Notes under the pieces: generated by a model
Told to the model about the DNA's origin: nothing
Databases searched by the model: none
The model's input: the letters and a program-made list of their open reading frames with translations, nothing else
Source of the DNA: a virus
Virus record (IMG/VR): IMGVR_UViG_3300033388_004609
Location: 1 to 64,000 of that record
Reading direction: 5' to 3' (one strand)
DNA: 64,000 bases
Shown here: positions 26,601-33,892 of the stretch, one piece after another
How the letters are laid out: every line of letters begins with the position of its first letter
How positions within the stretch are numbered: the first letter of the stretch is position 1
Program-made: the position numbers and the translations under genes

Positions 26601-26973
26601 GAAATTGATCCTCCCTATCAGCTTGTGTCTGTTTGGTTAATTCATCAAATCCCCTTTTGTTATCATCTATTTTTTCTCTCTCTACAGCAATAGGTATTGG
26701 ACAATAATTTAGATAGAAATAAAAATAACCAGGAATCCAATCTCTTCCAATATCATATCCAAAGACTGATCTCCTGGCTTCTTCTTCCCAGAATTTATAG
26801 TACATACTATTGGGGTGAGAATTTACAGGGTAATTAGTGTATCTTCCAAACTCTTCAAAATGCAGAGCAGAAGCACGCCATTCATCGGTATTATAATGTT
26901 TAGTATTCTTATAATAACCTGATGTGATTATATCGCTTTTAGGTTGCACCGGTGATAAAATGTCACTGGTCAT
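23680..26973 (-). CDS. terL: Terminase large subunit interrupted by an intein
   Basis: 1097 residues, of which 301-684 are an intein, leaving a 713-residue terminase. N-extein: an ATPase with the Walker A-like KTRGRGFS (152-159) and Walker B LILYEE (263-268). Directly after comes the LTFGLQASFG motif, which joins to TGGTEN once the intein is removed, giving the coupling-motif region. C-extein: contains nuclease-type acidic residues (YIAGNDTYDHDD, about 910-921) fitting an RNase H-like nuclease. The protein packages DNA into the prohead together with a small subunit and portal. Four bases separate it from the portal gene. Confidence 0.85.
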   Translation of the reverse strand: MTSDILSPVQPKSDIITSGYYKNTKHYNTDEWRASALHFEEFGRYTNYPVNSHPNSMYYKFWEEEARRSVFGYDIGRDWIPGYFYFYLNYCPIPIAVEREKIDDNKRGFDELTKQTQADREDQFPHFWDNDYTYFHYLNDAEESGEHAVVIKTRGRGFSLKGGGMCNRNYYLIPGSKSYCFADDKDYLIEDGIITKAWDMMTHIENHTPWGKRRQVHNSVMHRRASYYIQRNGLKIEKGFKSEIIGVSLKNNWNKARGKRGKLILYEESGKNPNLLKAWNISLKSMQQGRLTFGLQASFGCVCAGTKVWTKDGKLINIEDLQQEDGIIGYDGYKSYKEKIKWFKPPEKKPCYRITTSGENYIECSGDHPLMWTRPQWYKYMDGKFQAGRRVSFTLTKNIKPGDQLLKIDEVPVFGKKNIKDARLIGLLIGDGNYTKGATPQLSCADDSILKYVKKNYDTSIYKSKFMSNGGVHDSVGIKNFSHVLKDIGIYGQVKDDKRLPKNIHEYNKKSLSDLLAGYFDADGHVTWTKQKKTVRVVLTSNIKPLLKEVYYQLTKFGIHGNIIKEKRTSGYSGGKEYVYRLYITNINDVKNFEKNIKLLSKKKVEVLRRIHESNSIDRSRINKGVFELNPDNDKGHFFIGKKGMTNFRTESVTKVEYIGMQNIYNLHTAYTNTYISNNFITKQTGGTENQDFMGLEQLYYEGGGYNVHMVPNIWDTTTAGSKSGFFSSVLKNLEGTMDKDGNSDTELADKLIEADRDKVRNETKNPEAIIRHIAEEPKTPQEACMRIGGTIFPINDLKEHLAYVRTHPEKFEDTEYVGKLVINPETEKIEWKLDPEARPIRTFPLNDKKLIEGCIVIYEHPVTGEDGEVPYGLYIAGNDTYDHDDSTTDSLGSTFVMNKVTGRIVAEYTGRPLTANMYYENVRRLLIYYNAKCNYENDCKGMGTYMNNTFSSYLLCDTPKVVADKVVDKVVLNRGKGSPGTQGINKWARELSLIHLVTKVSSSSELMNLHTIRSIPLLQEFIYWHKDGNFDRVSAFGMLMLLKEDMMHFDPEESHKALEVPGFFARMDMFKYKAMEKADPFAKMLKMRELKKQLKI
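24922..26073 (-). other. Intein with LAGLIDADG homing endonuclease inside terL
   Basis: 384 codons in frame within terL. Block A is CVCAGTKV at intein residues 1-8; block B holds CSGDHPL around residue 64 with the conserved His. Two LAGLIDADG motifs lie at about 124-132 (LIGLLIGDG) and 215-225 (LLAGYFDADGH). The C-terminal block runs YNLHTAYTNTYISNNFITKQ and is followed by Thr as the +1 nucleophile. The last intein residue is Gln and the penultimate residue is Lys, unlike the usual His-Asn. Splicing would restore a FG-TGG junction in the ATPase coupling region. Confidence 0.85.
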
Positions 26974-26979
26974 AATATG

Positions 26980-27534
26980 TTATTTTATATCTTTAAGCCA
27001 GGTGGCTTTCTCTTTATCTTCAAACATTCCTGCTTTTCCTCCACCCCGGATTATCATCTCTTCTTCTTCATGAAACACTTTCCTCTCCCATTTCTCCAAC
27101 TTCTCAAGTATTACTTCTATATCTTTTAAACTCTTCGTGATCTTTGCAGGTTCATAATCTTTTTTCTTTACTGGGTTATATTTTAAACTTTCAAGATAAG
27201 CTATAAGAGAATCTACTGTCATTCTAATAGACTTAAGGTATCTCATAGAGGAAGTAAGTTGTAATTTTTCATACTTTTCTATTGCTTCTATAACGGTATC
27301 ATCAGGAATATACTTTTTATCTTTCATGATATCTTTAGCAATATTCTCCTCTTTCTCTAAGCCAAAGGTATTATATTCTGACTTATAATCAGCAATAAAA
27401 TATATATATGCAAATTCTTGTTTAGCTTTTTTCTTGGTTTTTGAAGGATCACGATCCCATATTTTTTTAAATTCCGGCACCAACATTAACATTGGATCAG
27501 GTACCATTTCGTTATTCTCGTTATAATTAAACAT
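26980..27534 (-). CDS. Helical protein upstream of terL, possible packaging factor
   Basis: 184 residues, largely helical and strongly charged, with many Lys and Glu residues and a long central helix (TVIEAIEKYEKLQLTSSMRYLKSIRM). It ends seven bases before the terL start, the usual place of a small terminase subunit. No helix-turn-helix is obvious, so the DNA-recognition role might lie in the preceding gene. Assigned as a packaging accessory by position only. Confidence 0.4.
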   Translation of the reverse strand: MFNYNENNEMVPDPMLMLVPEFKKIWDRDPSKTKKKAKQEFAYIYFIADYKSEYNTFGLEKEENIAKDIMKDKKYIPDDTVIEAIEKYEKLQLTSSMRYLKSIRMTVDSLIAYLESLKYNPVKKKDYEPAKITKSLKDIEVILEKLEKWERKVFHEEEEMIIRGGGKAGMFEDKEKATWLKDIK

Positions 27535-27537
27535 ATC

Positions 27538-27804
27538 TTATCTATTTAGTGCTATACGTTTCTGTTCTTTCAAATAATATTTGCGACTTATATATTTTAA
27601 TCGTTTTTTATTGACCTTGAATAATCCAAACAATGGTAATCTGACTGATGGCAAAAATCCCTTTTCTTCATCTGCCATATTTATTACTTCCTTCACCCCT
27701 TCAAATTGCGACATCACTATCATATATATTGTTGTCTTTCTAAGACCATGTTTCTCTGCTAATCTGGATAACTCTTTGTCTGTCCATTTACTCTTCATGA
27801 CCAT
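27538..27804 (-). CDS. Small helix-turn-helix protein, candidate small terminase subunit
   Basis: 88 residues. A helix-turn-helix-like start (WTDKELSRLAEKHGLRKTTIYMIVMSQF) is followed by a basic C-terminus (KRLKYISRKYYLKEQKR). DNA binding is plausible. Its gene is three bases upstream of the previous entry and two genes from terL. A small terminase subunit or a DNA-binding head protein are both possible. Confidence 0.45.
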   Translation of the reverse strand: MVMKSKWTDKELSRLAEKHGLRKTTIYMIVMSQFEGVKEVINMADEEKGFLPSVRLPLFGLFKVNKKRLKYISRKYYLKEQKRIALNR

Positions 27805-28201
27805 TAATCTTAAATTTGAAACTTAATAGTTGAGTTTCGTTACTATATACAATGAATGGTTTATTTATAGTTTTCCCATTAAGAATTCTCATTTTTCTTA
27901 ACATTGAAAAGTAATTATTTAATTGATGAATTTTTATTCCAAGGTCAAAACATATATTTTCTTTTATATGTTTTCCGAATACAACATCCCATTTTACATT
28001 ATCAGGTAAGTCTTTATTAAGATCATTATGATATAGTAATTTGGCATATATTTTCAACGGGATATCACTTAATCTGATTTTCTTTTTATTCACCTTAGAT
28101 AGTATAGCATCTAGTACAGGACGCTTTAACGTGAGGTATTCAAGAAAGAATTTTTCTTTGGTTGTGGGAATAATAATCTCTTCTACCGATGCTCCTAACA
28201 T
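27788..28201 (-). CDS. Winged-helix-like DNA-binding protein at head of the virion operon
   Basis: 137 residues. It contains IRLSDIPLKIYAKLLYH and a later LGIKIHQLNNYFSMLRKMRILNGKTI segment that reads like a winged helix (recognition helix plus wing). The C-terminus overlaps the next start by 17 bases, so the two are translationally coupled. It is the first gene after the 28.27-kb promoter, a good place for a regulator or terminase partner. Function not recognised. Confidence 0.45.
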   Translation of the reverse strand: MLGASVEEIIIPTTKEKFFLEYLTLKRPVLDAILSKVNKKKIRLSDIPLKIYAKLLYHNDLNKDLPDNVKWDVVFGKHIKENICFDLGIKIHQLNNYFSMLRKMRILNGKTINKPFIVYSNETQLLSFKFKINGHEE

Positions 28202-28269
28202 ATCCTAACGAAATTATACATTTAGTACAAATGAAAAAATACTGTTGTACAAAATGAAATTATATGTTT

Positions 28270-28301
28270 CAAAGATATATTATAAAAAAACAACAGCCAA
28301 A
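28270..28301 (-). promoter_or_regulatory. Bacteroidetes-type promoter for the virion operon
   Basis: On the minus strand TTTG (28301-28298), a 20-base spacer and TATCTTTG (28277-28270) match the TTTG-N19-TAnnTTTG consensus. Transcription should begin about 60 bases upstream of the gene starting at 28201. The -33 element overlaps the stem of the terminator of the small RNA upstream. Confidence 0.65.
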
Positions 28302-28330
28302 TAAAAATATAATATTCTTATCTGGCTGCT
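28284..28330 (-). terminator. Intrinsic terminator of the small RNA
   Basis: Minus-strand AGCAGCCAGATAA pairs with TTATTTGGCTGTT (one or two G-U pairs), with a 13-base A/T loop and a run of seven T after the stem. It ends the small RNA and overlaps the -33 box of the next promoter. Confidence 0.75.
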
Positions 28331-28385
28331 ATCCTAAAAGTTCGAAATCTCCTTGCTGCGTCTCAAACTTTCCTAGGTACTGCTT
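28284..28385 (-). ncRNA. Candidate phage small RNA (about 100 nt) with own promoter and terminator
   Basis: Between a promoter (-7 at 28391-28398) and an intrinsic terminator (stem 28330-28291, then seven U) there is no reading frame but two stems. Hairpin 1 occupies 28377-28333: CCTA pairs with TAGG, and AAAGTTTG with CGAACTTT. Its loop exposes CAGCAAGGAGATT, an SD-like sequence. The second hairpin is the terminator. Length, promoter and terminator make this a small RNA rather than a leader, because the terminator precedes the next promoter. Its target is unknown. Confidence 0.6.
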
Positions 28386-28390
28386 TACGT

Positions 28391-28420
28391 CAAAGATACA
28401 ATTTAAAAACTATTCGCAAC
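28391..28420 (-). promoter_or_regulatory. Promoter of the candidate small RNA
   Basis: Minus-strand GTTG at 28420-28417, an 18-base spacer and TATCTTTG at 28398-28391 fit the Bacteroidetes promoter pattern. The -33 element abuts the stop of the upstream co-chaperonin gene. The -7 octamer is identical to that of the promoter at 28.27 kb and to one at 41.34 kb. Confidence 0.6.
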
Positions 28421-28830
28421 TAATAAACAATACCAAAAACTTCATGTGCTTTAATCATGTAATAAAGTTTCTTATTAACTATTACCGGTTCACCTGTACT
28501 ACCCCTATAATATATCTTCTGACCTACTTTAACCGGCATAGGCATAATTACACCTTCCTCGATAGATCGTCCGGGACCGACAGCCTTAACACTTGCCTGG
28601 TTAGGATGTTTATCCCACTTACCAAGGAACTTTGACGAAGCATCTGCATAGGTCGTATACTCTTCTCTTCGTTGCTTTTCAATCTCTAATATATTACTTG
28701 GTTTTGCTGCATCAACCGACACAAGACCAAGTTTCTGTATCTTGCTTTCTTCTTTAGACTTAATGTTTATTCTCTCAATCACTATCCAGTCCTCGACCGG
28801 GTGTAGTGGAAATTTAATTGGATCTTTCAT
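28420..28830 (-). CDS. GroES-like co-chaperonin
   Basis: 136 residues. The start (HPVEDWIVIERI) and the second half (VKAVGPGRSIEEG...VKVGQKIYYRGSTGEPVIVNKKLYYMIKAHEVFGIV) follow the GroES/Cpn10 pattern: VxxVGPGR, VxxGDxVxY, then the DDIxA-type terminal strand. The middle (residues 25-70) is an insertion where the mobile loop would be, longer than in GroES (about 97 residues). It may work with the host GroEL on capsid folding, as T4 Gp31 does. It is in line with the SSB-like gene upstream. Confidence 0.7.
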   Translation of the reverse strand: MKDPIKFPLHPVEDWIVIERINIKSKEESKIQKLGLVSVDAAKPSNILEIEKQRREEYTTYADASSKFLGKWDKHPNQASVKAVGPGRSIEEGVIMPMPVKVGQKIYYRGSTGEPVIVNKKLYYMIKAHEVFGIVY

Positions 28831-28848
28831 ACTGCGTTTTTATTAATA

Positions 28849-29388
28849 TTAAAATGGTAAATCTGTATTTTCATTATTGCAATCCTCCGGTTCTTCTTTA
28901 TTTTCTTTTTCTACAATCTTTGCTTCGCTTACTTGTGGTTCTTTCTTACCAAACAATTCATCATCTACTGCATCCTCGTTAGCTCCACCACCCAGTATAT
29001 CATTACTCTCTCCATTCATAGATAATACCTCTCCCGGTCTTATAACATCTCCTAACGTGCTATGATTGGTACCATCAAGTAAATCTATCGTTAATACATC
29101 AAGGTTGGTAAAGTACATCATTTTCCCATCCTTATTTTCCCACTTCCTGCCGGTAAGTCTATACTCAATCATCACCTTATCTCCTTCCTTTATTTCAGAA
29201 AGCCTTGTAGTCATATTCTGTACACACTGGAACTTCACAAATTCTTCATTAGGTTCTCCTTTATAATTAAGATCCTCTATTACTAACAGAAATTCCTGTT
29301 TACGAAAAGTAGATGACACCTCTTTTATTGGTAATTTTTTCTCAATTACTCCAACTATTCTGAATTTATTTTCTTCCATTGCTATCAA
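28849..29388 (-). CDS. Single-stranded DNA-binding protein (DUF3127-like) with SSB-type tip
   Basis: 179 residues. Residues 5-110 form an OB-fold-like unit (RIVGVIEKKL, FLLVIEDL, KEGDKVMIEYRLTGRKWENKDGKMMYFTNLDV), matching the Bacteroidetes DUF3127 family. The C-terminal 60 residues are acidic and end in NTDLPF, like the DIPF tip with which SSB recruits replication and repair proteins. It probably coats phage ssDNA. It is read with the co-chaperonin gene and lies on the arm opposite to most replication genes. The start could be Met1 or Met4. Confidence 0.7.
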   Translation of the reverse strand: MIAMEENKFRIVGVIEKKLPIKEVSSTFRKQEFLLVIEDLNYKGEPNEEFVKFQCVQNMTTRLSEIKEGDKVMIEYRLTGRKWENKDGKMMYFTNLDVLTIDLLDGTNHSTLGDVIRPGEVLSMNGESNDILGGGANEDAVDDELFGKKEPQVSEAKIVEKENKEEPEDCNNENTDLPF

Positions 29389-29421
29389 ATTAAATATTTA
29401 TAAAAGTACAAAAAATATCAA

Positions 29422-30531
29422 TTAAGGGAAAGCTTTACACATAGAATCATTGATTATTACTTTCTCAACTATTTCATTATAACTACCGAATGTGCATCTA
29501 GGACAATCTTTTACTTTAATATCGCGTATCATTTTTCTATGAAATTCTGTATTCCATACTTTAAGTATCTCTACTGGATCCGGATCATGCTTGCATAATA
29601 TTAAATCCTTTCTTCCGCGCATGTCAAAACATGTATGAACATTACCATCAGCACCAAATGTAGGTAACAAAGGAATCGCCCAACATCGTGAGAAATTTAC
29701 TTTACGTGAGAAATCCGGATTGAACTTATGTCTTATTCCATACACTCTAAAATATTTTGTTTCAAGTTTCATCCCTTCATTTAATTGCTTATTTATCCTA
29801 TCAATTAAACTTGTATAATCCGGTTTTCTTATTACATGAGGTAGATTATCCCATCCTGCCGGTCTTAAATGAAAATCATGTACTCCTATTTCTTTAGCCA
29901 ATTTTATTGCATCATATATCTCTAATGCATTACCAGGAGTTAAAAGAAATTTGAATGCCACATCACATTTCGAATTAGTATCTCTAATCCTTTTTACAAC
30001 TTTCTTAATATTTTCTATTACTAATTTAAACATTCCACCACCATTAAGTCCCTTAAGTTTATTATATGTTTCTGTTGTTGCTGCATCTACAGAGAATCCT
30101 ATCCATCTTGCTGTACGTGCTATTGCTTCTATATGATACTCCTTCATAATAGATCCATTAGTAATAATTCCTATCTCCATACCATGATAATACATTCTAT
30201 TATACAAACTTACCAAATTAGGATTCATAAAACTCTCACCGCCACCAGCGATGCATGCTGAATTAGGAGTCTTATGTCTTGTTGAATTTCTCCAATCAGC
30301 TAAAAAATCCACTAATTTTATCATATGTTTCTCTGACATATCCATCCCACTTTCATGTATCATCTTCCAAGCATTACAATGCGGACATTTAAAATTGCAT
30401 CTATTTGAAGGATCAATATCTACGGTTATCGGTGGTAAGTAATCTTCTTTAGCACACCCTTCAAGATGTTTTCTCCACAATAACACTTTTGCACTATTAA
30501 ACGGATTCCAAGGATTAGACCATTCTTTCAT
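29422..30531 (-). CDS. Radical SAM enzyme with SPASM-type C-terminus
   Basis: 369 residues. The SAM-cluster motif CNFKCPHC (CxxxCxxC) is at about 48-55; the barrel includes GGGESFMNP (about 111-119). A C-terminal cysteine region (CWAIPLLPTFGADGNVHTCFD, then CPRC near the end) is typical of SPASM/twitch auxiliary clusters. Such enzymes modify peptides, cofactors or sugars. It lies in an island with glycosyl- and methyltransferases, so modification of a sugar or of a virion peptide is possible. Substrate unknown. Confidence 0.8.
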   Translation of the reverse strand: MKEWSNPWNPFNSAKVLLWRKHLEGCAKEDYLPPITVDIDPSNRCNFKCPHCNAWKMIHESGMDMSEKHMIKLVDFLADWRNSTRHKTPNSACIAGGGESFMNPNLVSLYNRMYYHGMEIGIITNGSIMKEYHIEAIARTARWIGFSVDAATTETYNKLKGLNGGGMFKLVIENIKKVVKRIRDTNSKCDVAFKFLLTPGNALEIYDAIKLAKEIGVHDFHLRPAGWDNLPHVIRKPDYTSLIDRINKQLNEGMKLETKYFRVYGIRHKFNPDFSRKVNFSRCWAIPLLPTFGADGNVHTCFDMRGRKDLILCKHDPDPVEILKVWNTEFHRKMIRDIKVKDCPRCTFGSYNEIVEKVIINDSMCKAFP

Positions 30532-30536
30532 AATCT

Positions 30537-31232
30537 TTACTTTAAAATATCATTTAAATAATGTAATGAAGTTTTTAGTTGGCTATCATCAGTATCGTAA
30601 TCGTAAATAATTTTCTTTGCTTTTTCATTAACATGTAACTTTTTAGATAACACATTAGTAATCTCTTGTACTGTTATATTGTCGCTACTATACAACCTTA
30701 TTATTTCATTCCTTTTAGAATACAAATATTCTTTGATTTTCTTTGCTACTTCTGTTACAGCAATTAATTGCAGTTTTGAATCAGGGGTTAAATATACTTC
30801 CTGATTTGTCACTATATCGTTAACTACACCTTTTCTTGCATCCTTACCTATAACAGCACAGCAACGTATCACTAACCAATTATCACAATATCTTTCAACT
30901 ATTTGTTCTGCCAGATATCTATTAAGCCCATATATATCAATATTCTTTTCTGCATCAATAGTTGATATGTATATATATTTATCATATTTGAAATGACTAA
31001 ACGAATCTATCACAGTTGTCACAGATGTCTTAAAATCCCTTTCTGGATATCTGTTTGCCAGGAACTTTGTACTATTACCATTTGCATTAATTAGTATATC
31101 AAACTCTTCGCCAACGTGGCTACGATAATTACTTTTCGTAATCTCTATTATTTCAAAATCTTTTTTAAGCGATAAAGCAATATTTTTGCCTATAAATCCA
31201 AGTGCTCCTATTATTCCTATTTTCATAATCAA
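30537..31232 (-). CDS. Nucleotide-sugar epimerase/dehydratase-like (extended SDR)
   Basis: 231 residues, shorter than typical 300-residue members. The Rossmann motif GALGFIG is at residues 9-15, after MKIGII. The active-site-like YGLNRYLAE (about 106-114) has Arg where the family has Lys in YxxxK, a possible loss of catalysis or a shift of substrate. It would act on an NDP-sugar for the neighbouring glycosyltransferases. It ends a few bases before the radical SAM start. The start could be Met1 or Met3. Confidence 0.65.
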   Translation of the reverse strand: MIMKIGIIGALGFIGKNIALSLKKDFEIIEITKSNYRSHVGEEFDILINANGNSTKFLANRYPERDFKTSVTTVIDSFSHFKYDKYIYISTIDAEKNIDIYGLNRYLAEQIVERYCDNWLVIRCCAVIGKDARKGVVNDIVTNQEVYLTPDSKLQLIAVTEVAKKIKEYLYSKRNEIIRLYSSDNITVQEITNVLSKKLHVNEKAKKIIYDYDTDDSQLKTSLHYLNDILK

Positions 31233-31256
31233 ATAATTTCATATTTCAAAAATTCA

Positions 31257-32075
31257 TCATTCATAATTACAATTTAATTTAATCCATTCAAAAGGAATTA
31301 TATTAATATTTGAATTATTGCGATCTATTGTCCATTGATTCGGTACTATAATAATTTTATTCGGATTATTGATTAACCATGAACCCCACCAACTAAATGA
31401 ACTATTAGCAATTATTGAATGCTTACACTTACTCATAAGATATATGGTTTCATAATCCGTAAATTTCTCAAGTGTAACATCAATAACTTCTCCGAATTCG
31501 TTCTTCATCCATTGATAATCATCACTAACTCCCACAATTAATGAATCAGGAAACCATTTATTCATCATAGATAGTGCCCTTATATAATAATTTTTTTTTT
31601 TTTTTTCATGAGCTTTTCTAGCGGCAACATCCACAACTATCTCATTCCTGCGTATATGCATAAAAATAGGTTCTTTGTTTCCAGTAATACGTTCCTCCAT
31701 TGCTAGTAATTGAGTAGTTATGTACTCTTCTTTTAATATAAACTCTTTTAATATTACATTTCTATATTGTTTAAAGTATTCTTCGGCTTGCCAATAACCA
31801 TCAAGTATTACATTTTCATTACCGAATTTTTGTATTAGGTCTATATCCCATGCAAATATTCTCTCTTTTATCAATCTTGCATCCTTTGACTTTCCGCGAT
31901 TATTAGCAATATTAAATTTATCAAGAACAAATGGATAAGGGTATTTTCTGCGGGGATTATTATACGATGAAATATCCAATATCATACTTGTATCATTAAA
32001 TAAAGATAATGCTCTTGCTGTAGCGTATTGAAACATCTGATTTCCTAATCCTCCTTTAATTTTTATTGTTATCAT
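31257..32075 (-). CDS. GT11 fucosyltransferase-like with A16 tract
   Basis: 272 residues. Family GT11 (alpha-1,2-fucosyltransferase) signatures are present: start IKGGLGNQMFQYATARAL, the sugar-nucleotide motif HIRRNE, and SSFSWWGSWL near the end. A run of 16 A (31606-31591 on the minus strand) encodes Glu-Lys4-Asn at about residues 156-161; such a tract slips easily and could turn the gene on and off. Fucosylation of a surface or virion glycan is the likely function. Confidence 0.85.
   Translation of the reverse strand: MITIKIKGGLGNQMFQYATARALSLFNDTSMILDISSYNNPRRKYPYPFVLDKFNIANNRGKSKDARLIKERIFAWDIDLIQKFGNENVILDGYWQAEEYFKQYRNVILKEFILKEEYITTQLLAMEERITGNKEPIFMHIRRNEIVVDVAARKAHEKKKKNYYIRALSMMNKWFPDSLIVGVSDDYQWMKNEFGEVIDVTLEKFTDYETIYLMSKCKHSIIANSSFSWWGSWLINNPNKIIIVPNQWTIDRNNSNINIIPFEWIKLNCNYE
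31591..31606. repeat. Homopolymer tract of 16 T (16 A in coding strand) inside the GT11 gene
   Basis: Sixteen consecutive T on the plus strand code for a Glu-Lys4-Asn run in the fucosyltransferase-like gene. Homopolymers this long change length by slippage in bacteria and would shift the frame. See findings. Confidence 0.85.
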
Positions 32076-32081
32076 TATTGA

Positions 32082-32648
32082 TTATTTTGATTTTTGAAAC
32101 ACCATTATTGTATTGGCAAACCAGGACAATGTACTATGAGTTCTTAAAAATAATGTAGTAGTGTTATCGTAGTTGAATTTATTATCGACCATTTTACTTA
32201 TAATATAATCGTTATTTCTATTATTCACATGACCAAATCCGCCTTGTCCTTCTTTTGCCCAACTTAAAATAACTCTATCTCTTGCTGAATTAATAATATT
32301 TTCTAAAAATACCGATTCATACTCTTCCGGTATATGCTCTCCAACCTCTAAACATAATACAAGATCATGTTTACCAAGATCAGTTGGAATTGTAAAATCC
32401 TGAACAAAACATGTATTACCGGATAATTCTTTCGTATAAGGATTACCATCGTAACCATAACAAACAAACCCATTGTTATTGAGATAATTGGTATAATCTC
32501 CGTTGCCACAACCAATATCAATGATTGTAAGGGGTTGCCAATTATTTAATAGTAGTATAATTGCTTTACATAATATTTCATCAAATGCATGCTCTGAATT
32601 ATCATTCATAAGCCAATACCCTTTTTTATGTATTTTATTTACTTCCAT
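32082..32648 (-). CDS. SAM-dependent methyltransferase (class I)
   Basis: 188 residues. Motif I IDIGCGNGDYTNYL (about 43-56), acidic GYDGNPY after the second strand, and LCLEVGEHIPEEY (post-II motif) identify a Rossmann methyltransferase of the SAM type 11/23 group. Its place between a glycosyltransferase and a B12-radical SAM gene suggests methylation of a sugar or small molecule rather than DNA. Overlaps the upstream gene by 10 bases. Confidence 0.75.
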   Translation of the reverse strand: MEVNKIHKKGYWLMNDNSEHAFDEILCKAIILLLNNWQPLTIIDIGCGNGDYTNYLNNNGFVCYGYDGNPYTKELSGNTCFVQDFTIPTDLGKHDLVLCLEVGEHIPEEYESVFLENIINSARDRVILSWAKEGQGGFGHVNNRNNDYIISKMVDNKFNYDNTTTLFLRTHSTLSWFANTIMVFQKSK

Positions 32649-33892
32649 ACTTCCAATGCTTTTTTATTATAATTATCTATATCTTTTGAAACCTCGTTTC
32701 TCAGTATATTATAATTATTCTTAGCAATTCGTGGACAAAAATAATTATATGGACTTTGATGTGAGAACATAGCCAACTCATAGGTTTTCCCAATTAATCC
32801 ATATTCTTGACAAGTATCGTATAGTGCAGTACCTTTATATGGAGTAAAGAAACTTAACGTAATCCTGAACGGTTCAAGACTCTTAATAAATTTTATAGTG
32901 TTTAATATTGTTAATTCCGTGTCATGAGGAAATCCGATAATACAATATGCCTTCCATTGAATCTCATGCTTATTAAGTAATTCAGCAGCTATCCGGAATT
33001 GCTCAACTGTTTCTCCTTTACTTATTGTTTTTAATATATCACTATTTGAACTCTCAACACCTATACTCATTTGTCCACAATTAGCATCTTTCATCATTAC
33101 TATCTTTTCTTCAGTAAGTATATCGGCCCGGGTATCACATCTCCACTTTACCGGTAAATCATAATTTGCACAAAATTCCTGTAATCTTTTTCCGTTTAGA
33201 GTAAATACTTCATCCCAAAAGGTAAAGTAATCTGTTTTGAATCTTTTATAAATATAAGTCATTTCCGATAATAACCTAGGAACAGATTTGTATGTTACAC
33301 GTCTTTTCCACATTACCTTTGATGCACAAAAGGCACAATTGAACGGACAACCTCTTGAAGACAATAAATGTCCATAACCATTAGGAGAATATTTATCTAA
33401 TAATATATCATAATCAGCAAATGGAAGATTATCCAAATGTGATATCCGCCCTCCATTCGATTCATATTCTCCTTTGAATACTTCTACATCTTTAGGATAT
33501 GCATCTATCTCTGCCATTGGATGATTACCACCTACAATAACATCTATACCATATTGTTTGGCAATTTTAATTATCATCAGTGCAGACCGATACTTAACAT
33601 TCAAAACGTTAATACCTATCTGATCGGGTTGGATATCTTTTATTAAAGTATGGAGTTCCTGCCAAATAGGATGTTCTTCGTTATCAACATTGTCAATATA
33701 CCGATCATAATCATCAGATCTTCCGGCATAACCTTTATAATTTGTACCAGGACCAATCTCCATATTTTTTAAATAAACTTCCTTGCCTTGCTTCTTCATG
33801 AAGGATCCTACAGCAAGTAATGATAATGGTACATAATCTTGTTCAAGACCTATAAATCTATAGAATGGAGGATTGATTAATAATACTTTCAA
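32639..33892 (-). CDS. B12-binding radical SAM enzyme
   Basis: 417 residues. The N-terminal cobalamin-binding-type domain (LLINPPFYRFIGLEQDYVPLSLLAVGSF, GINVLNVKY, VGGNHPMAEI) is followed by the radical SAM motif GCPFNCAFC (about 178-186), an iron-sulphur cluster site. Members of this family methylate unreactive carbons or rearrange sugars and lipids. The host must supply cobalamin; gut Bacteroidetes usually do. It overlaps the GT25 gene by four bases (ATGA), so they are co-translated. Confidence 0.8.
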   Translation of the reverse strand: MKVLLINPPFYRFIGLEQDYVPLSLLAVGSFMKKQGKEVYLKNMEIGPGTNYKGYAGRSDDYDRYIDNVDNEEHPIWQELHTLIKDIQPDQIGINVLNVKYRSALMIIKIAKQYGIDVIVGGNHPMAEIDAYPKDVEVFKGEYESNGGRISHLDNLPFADYDILLDKYSPNGYGHLLSSRGCPFNCAFCASKVMWKRRVTYKSVPRLLSEMTYIYKRFKTDYFTFWDEVFTLNGKRLQEFCANYDLPVKWRCDTRADILTEEKIVMMKDANCGQMSIGVESSNSDILKTISKGETVEQFRIAAELLNKHEIQWKAYCIIGFPHDTELTILNTIKFIKSLEPFRITLSFFTPYKGTALYDTCQEYGLIGKTYELAMFSHQSPYNYFCPRIAKNNYNILRNEVSKDIDNYNKKALEVWK

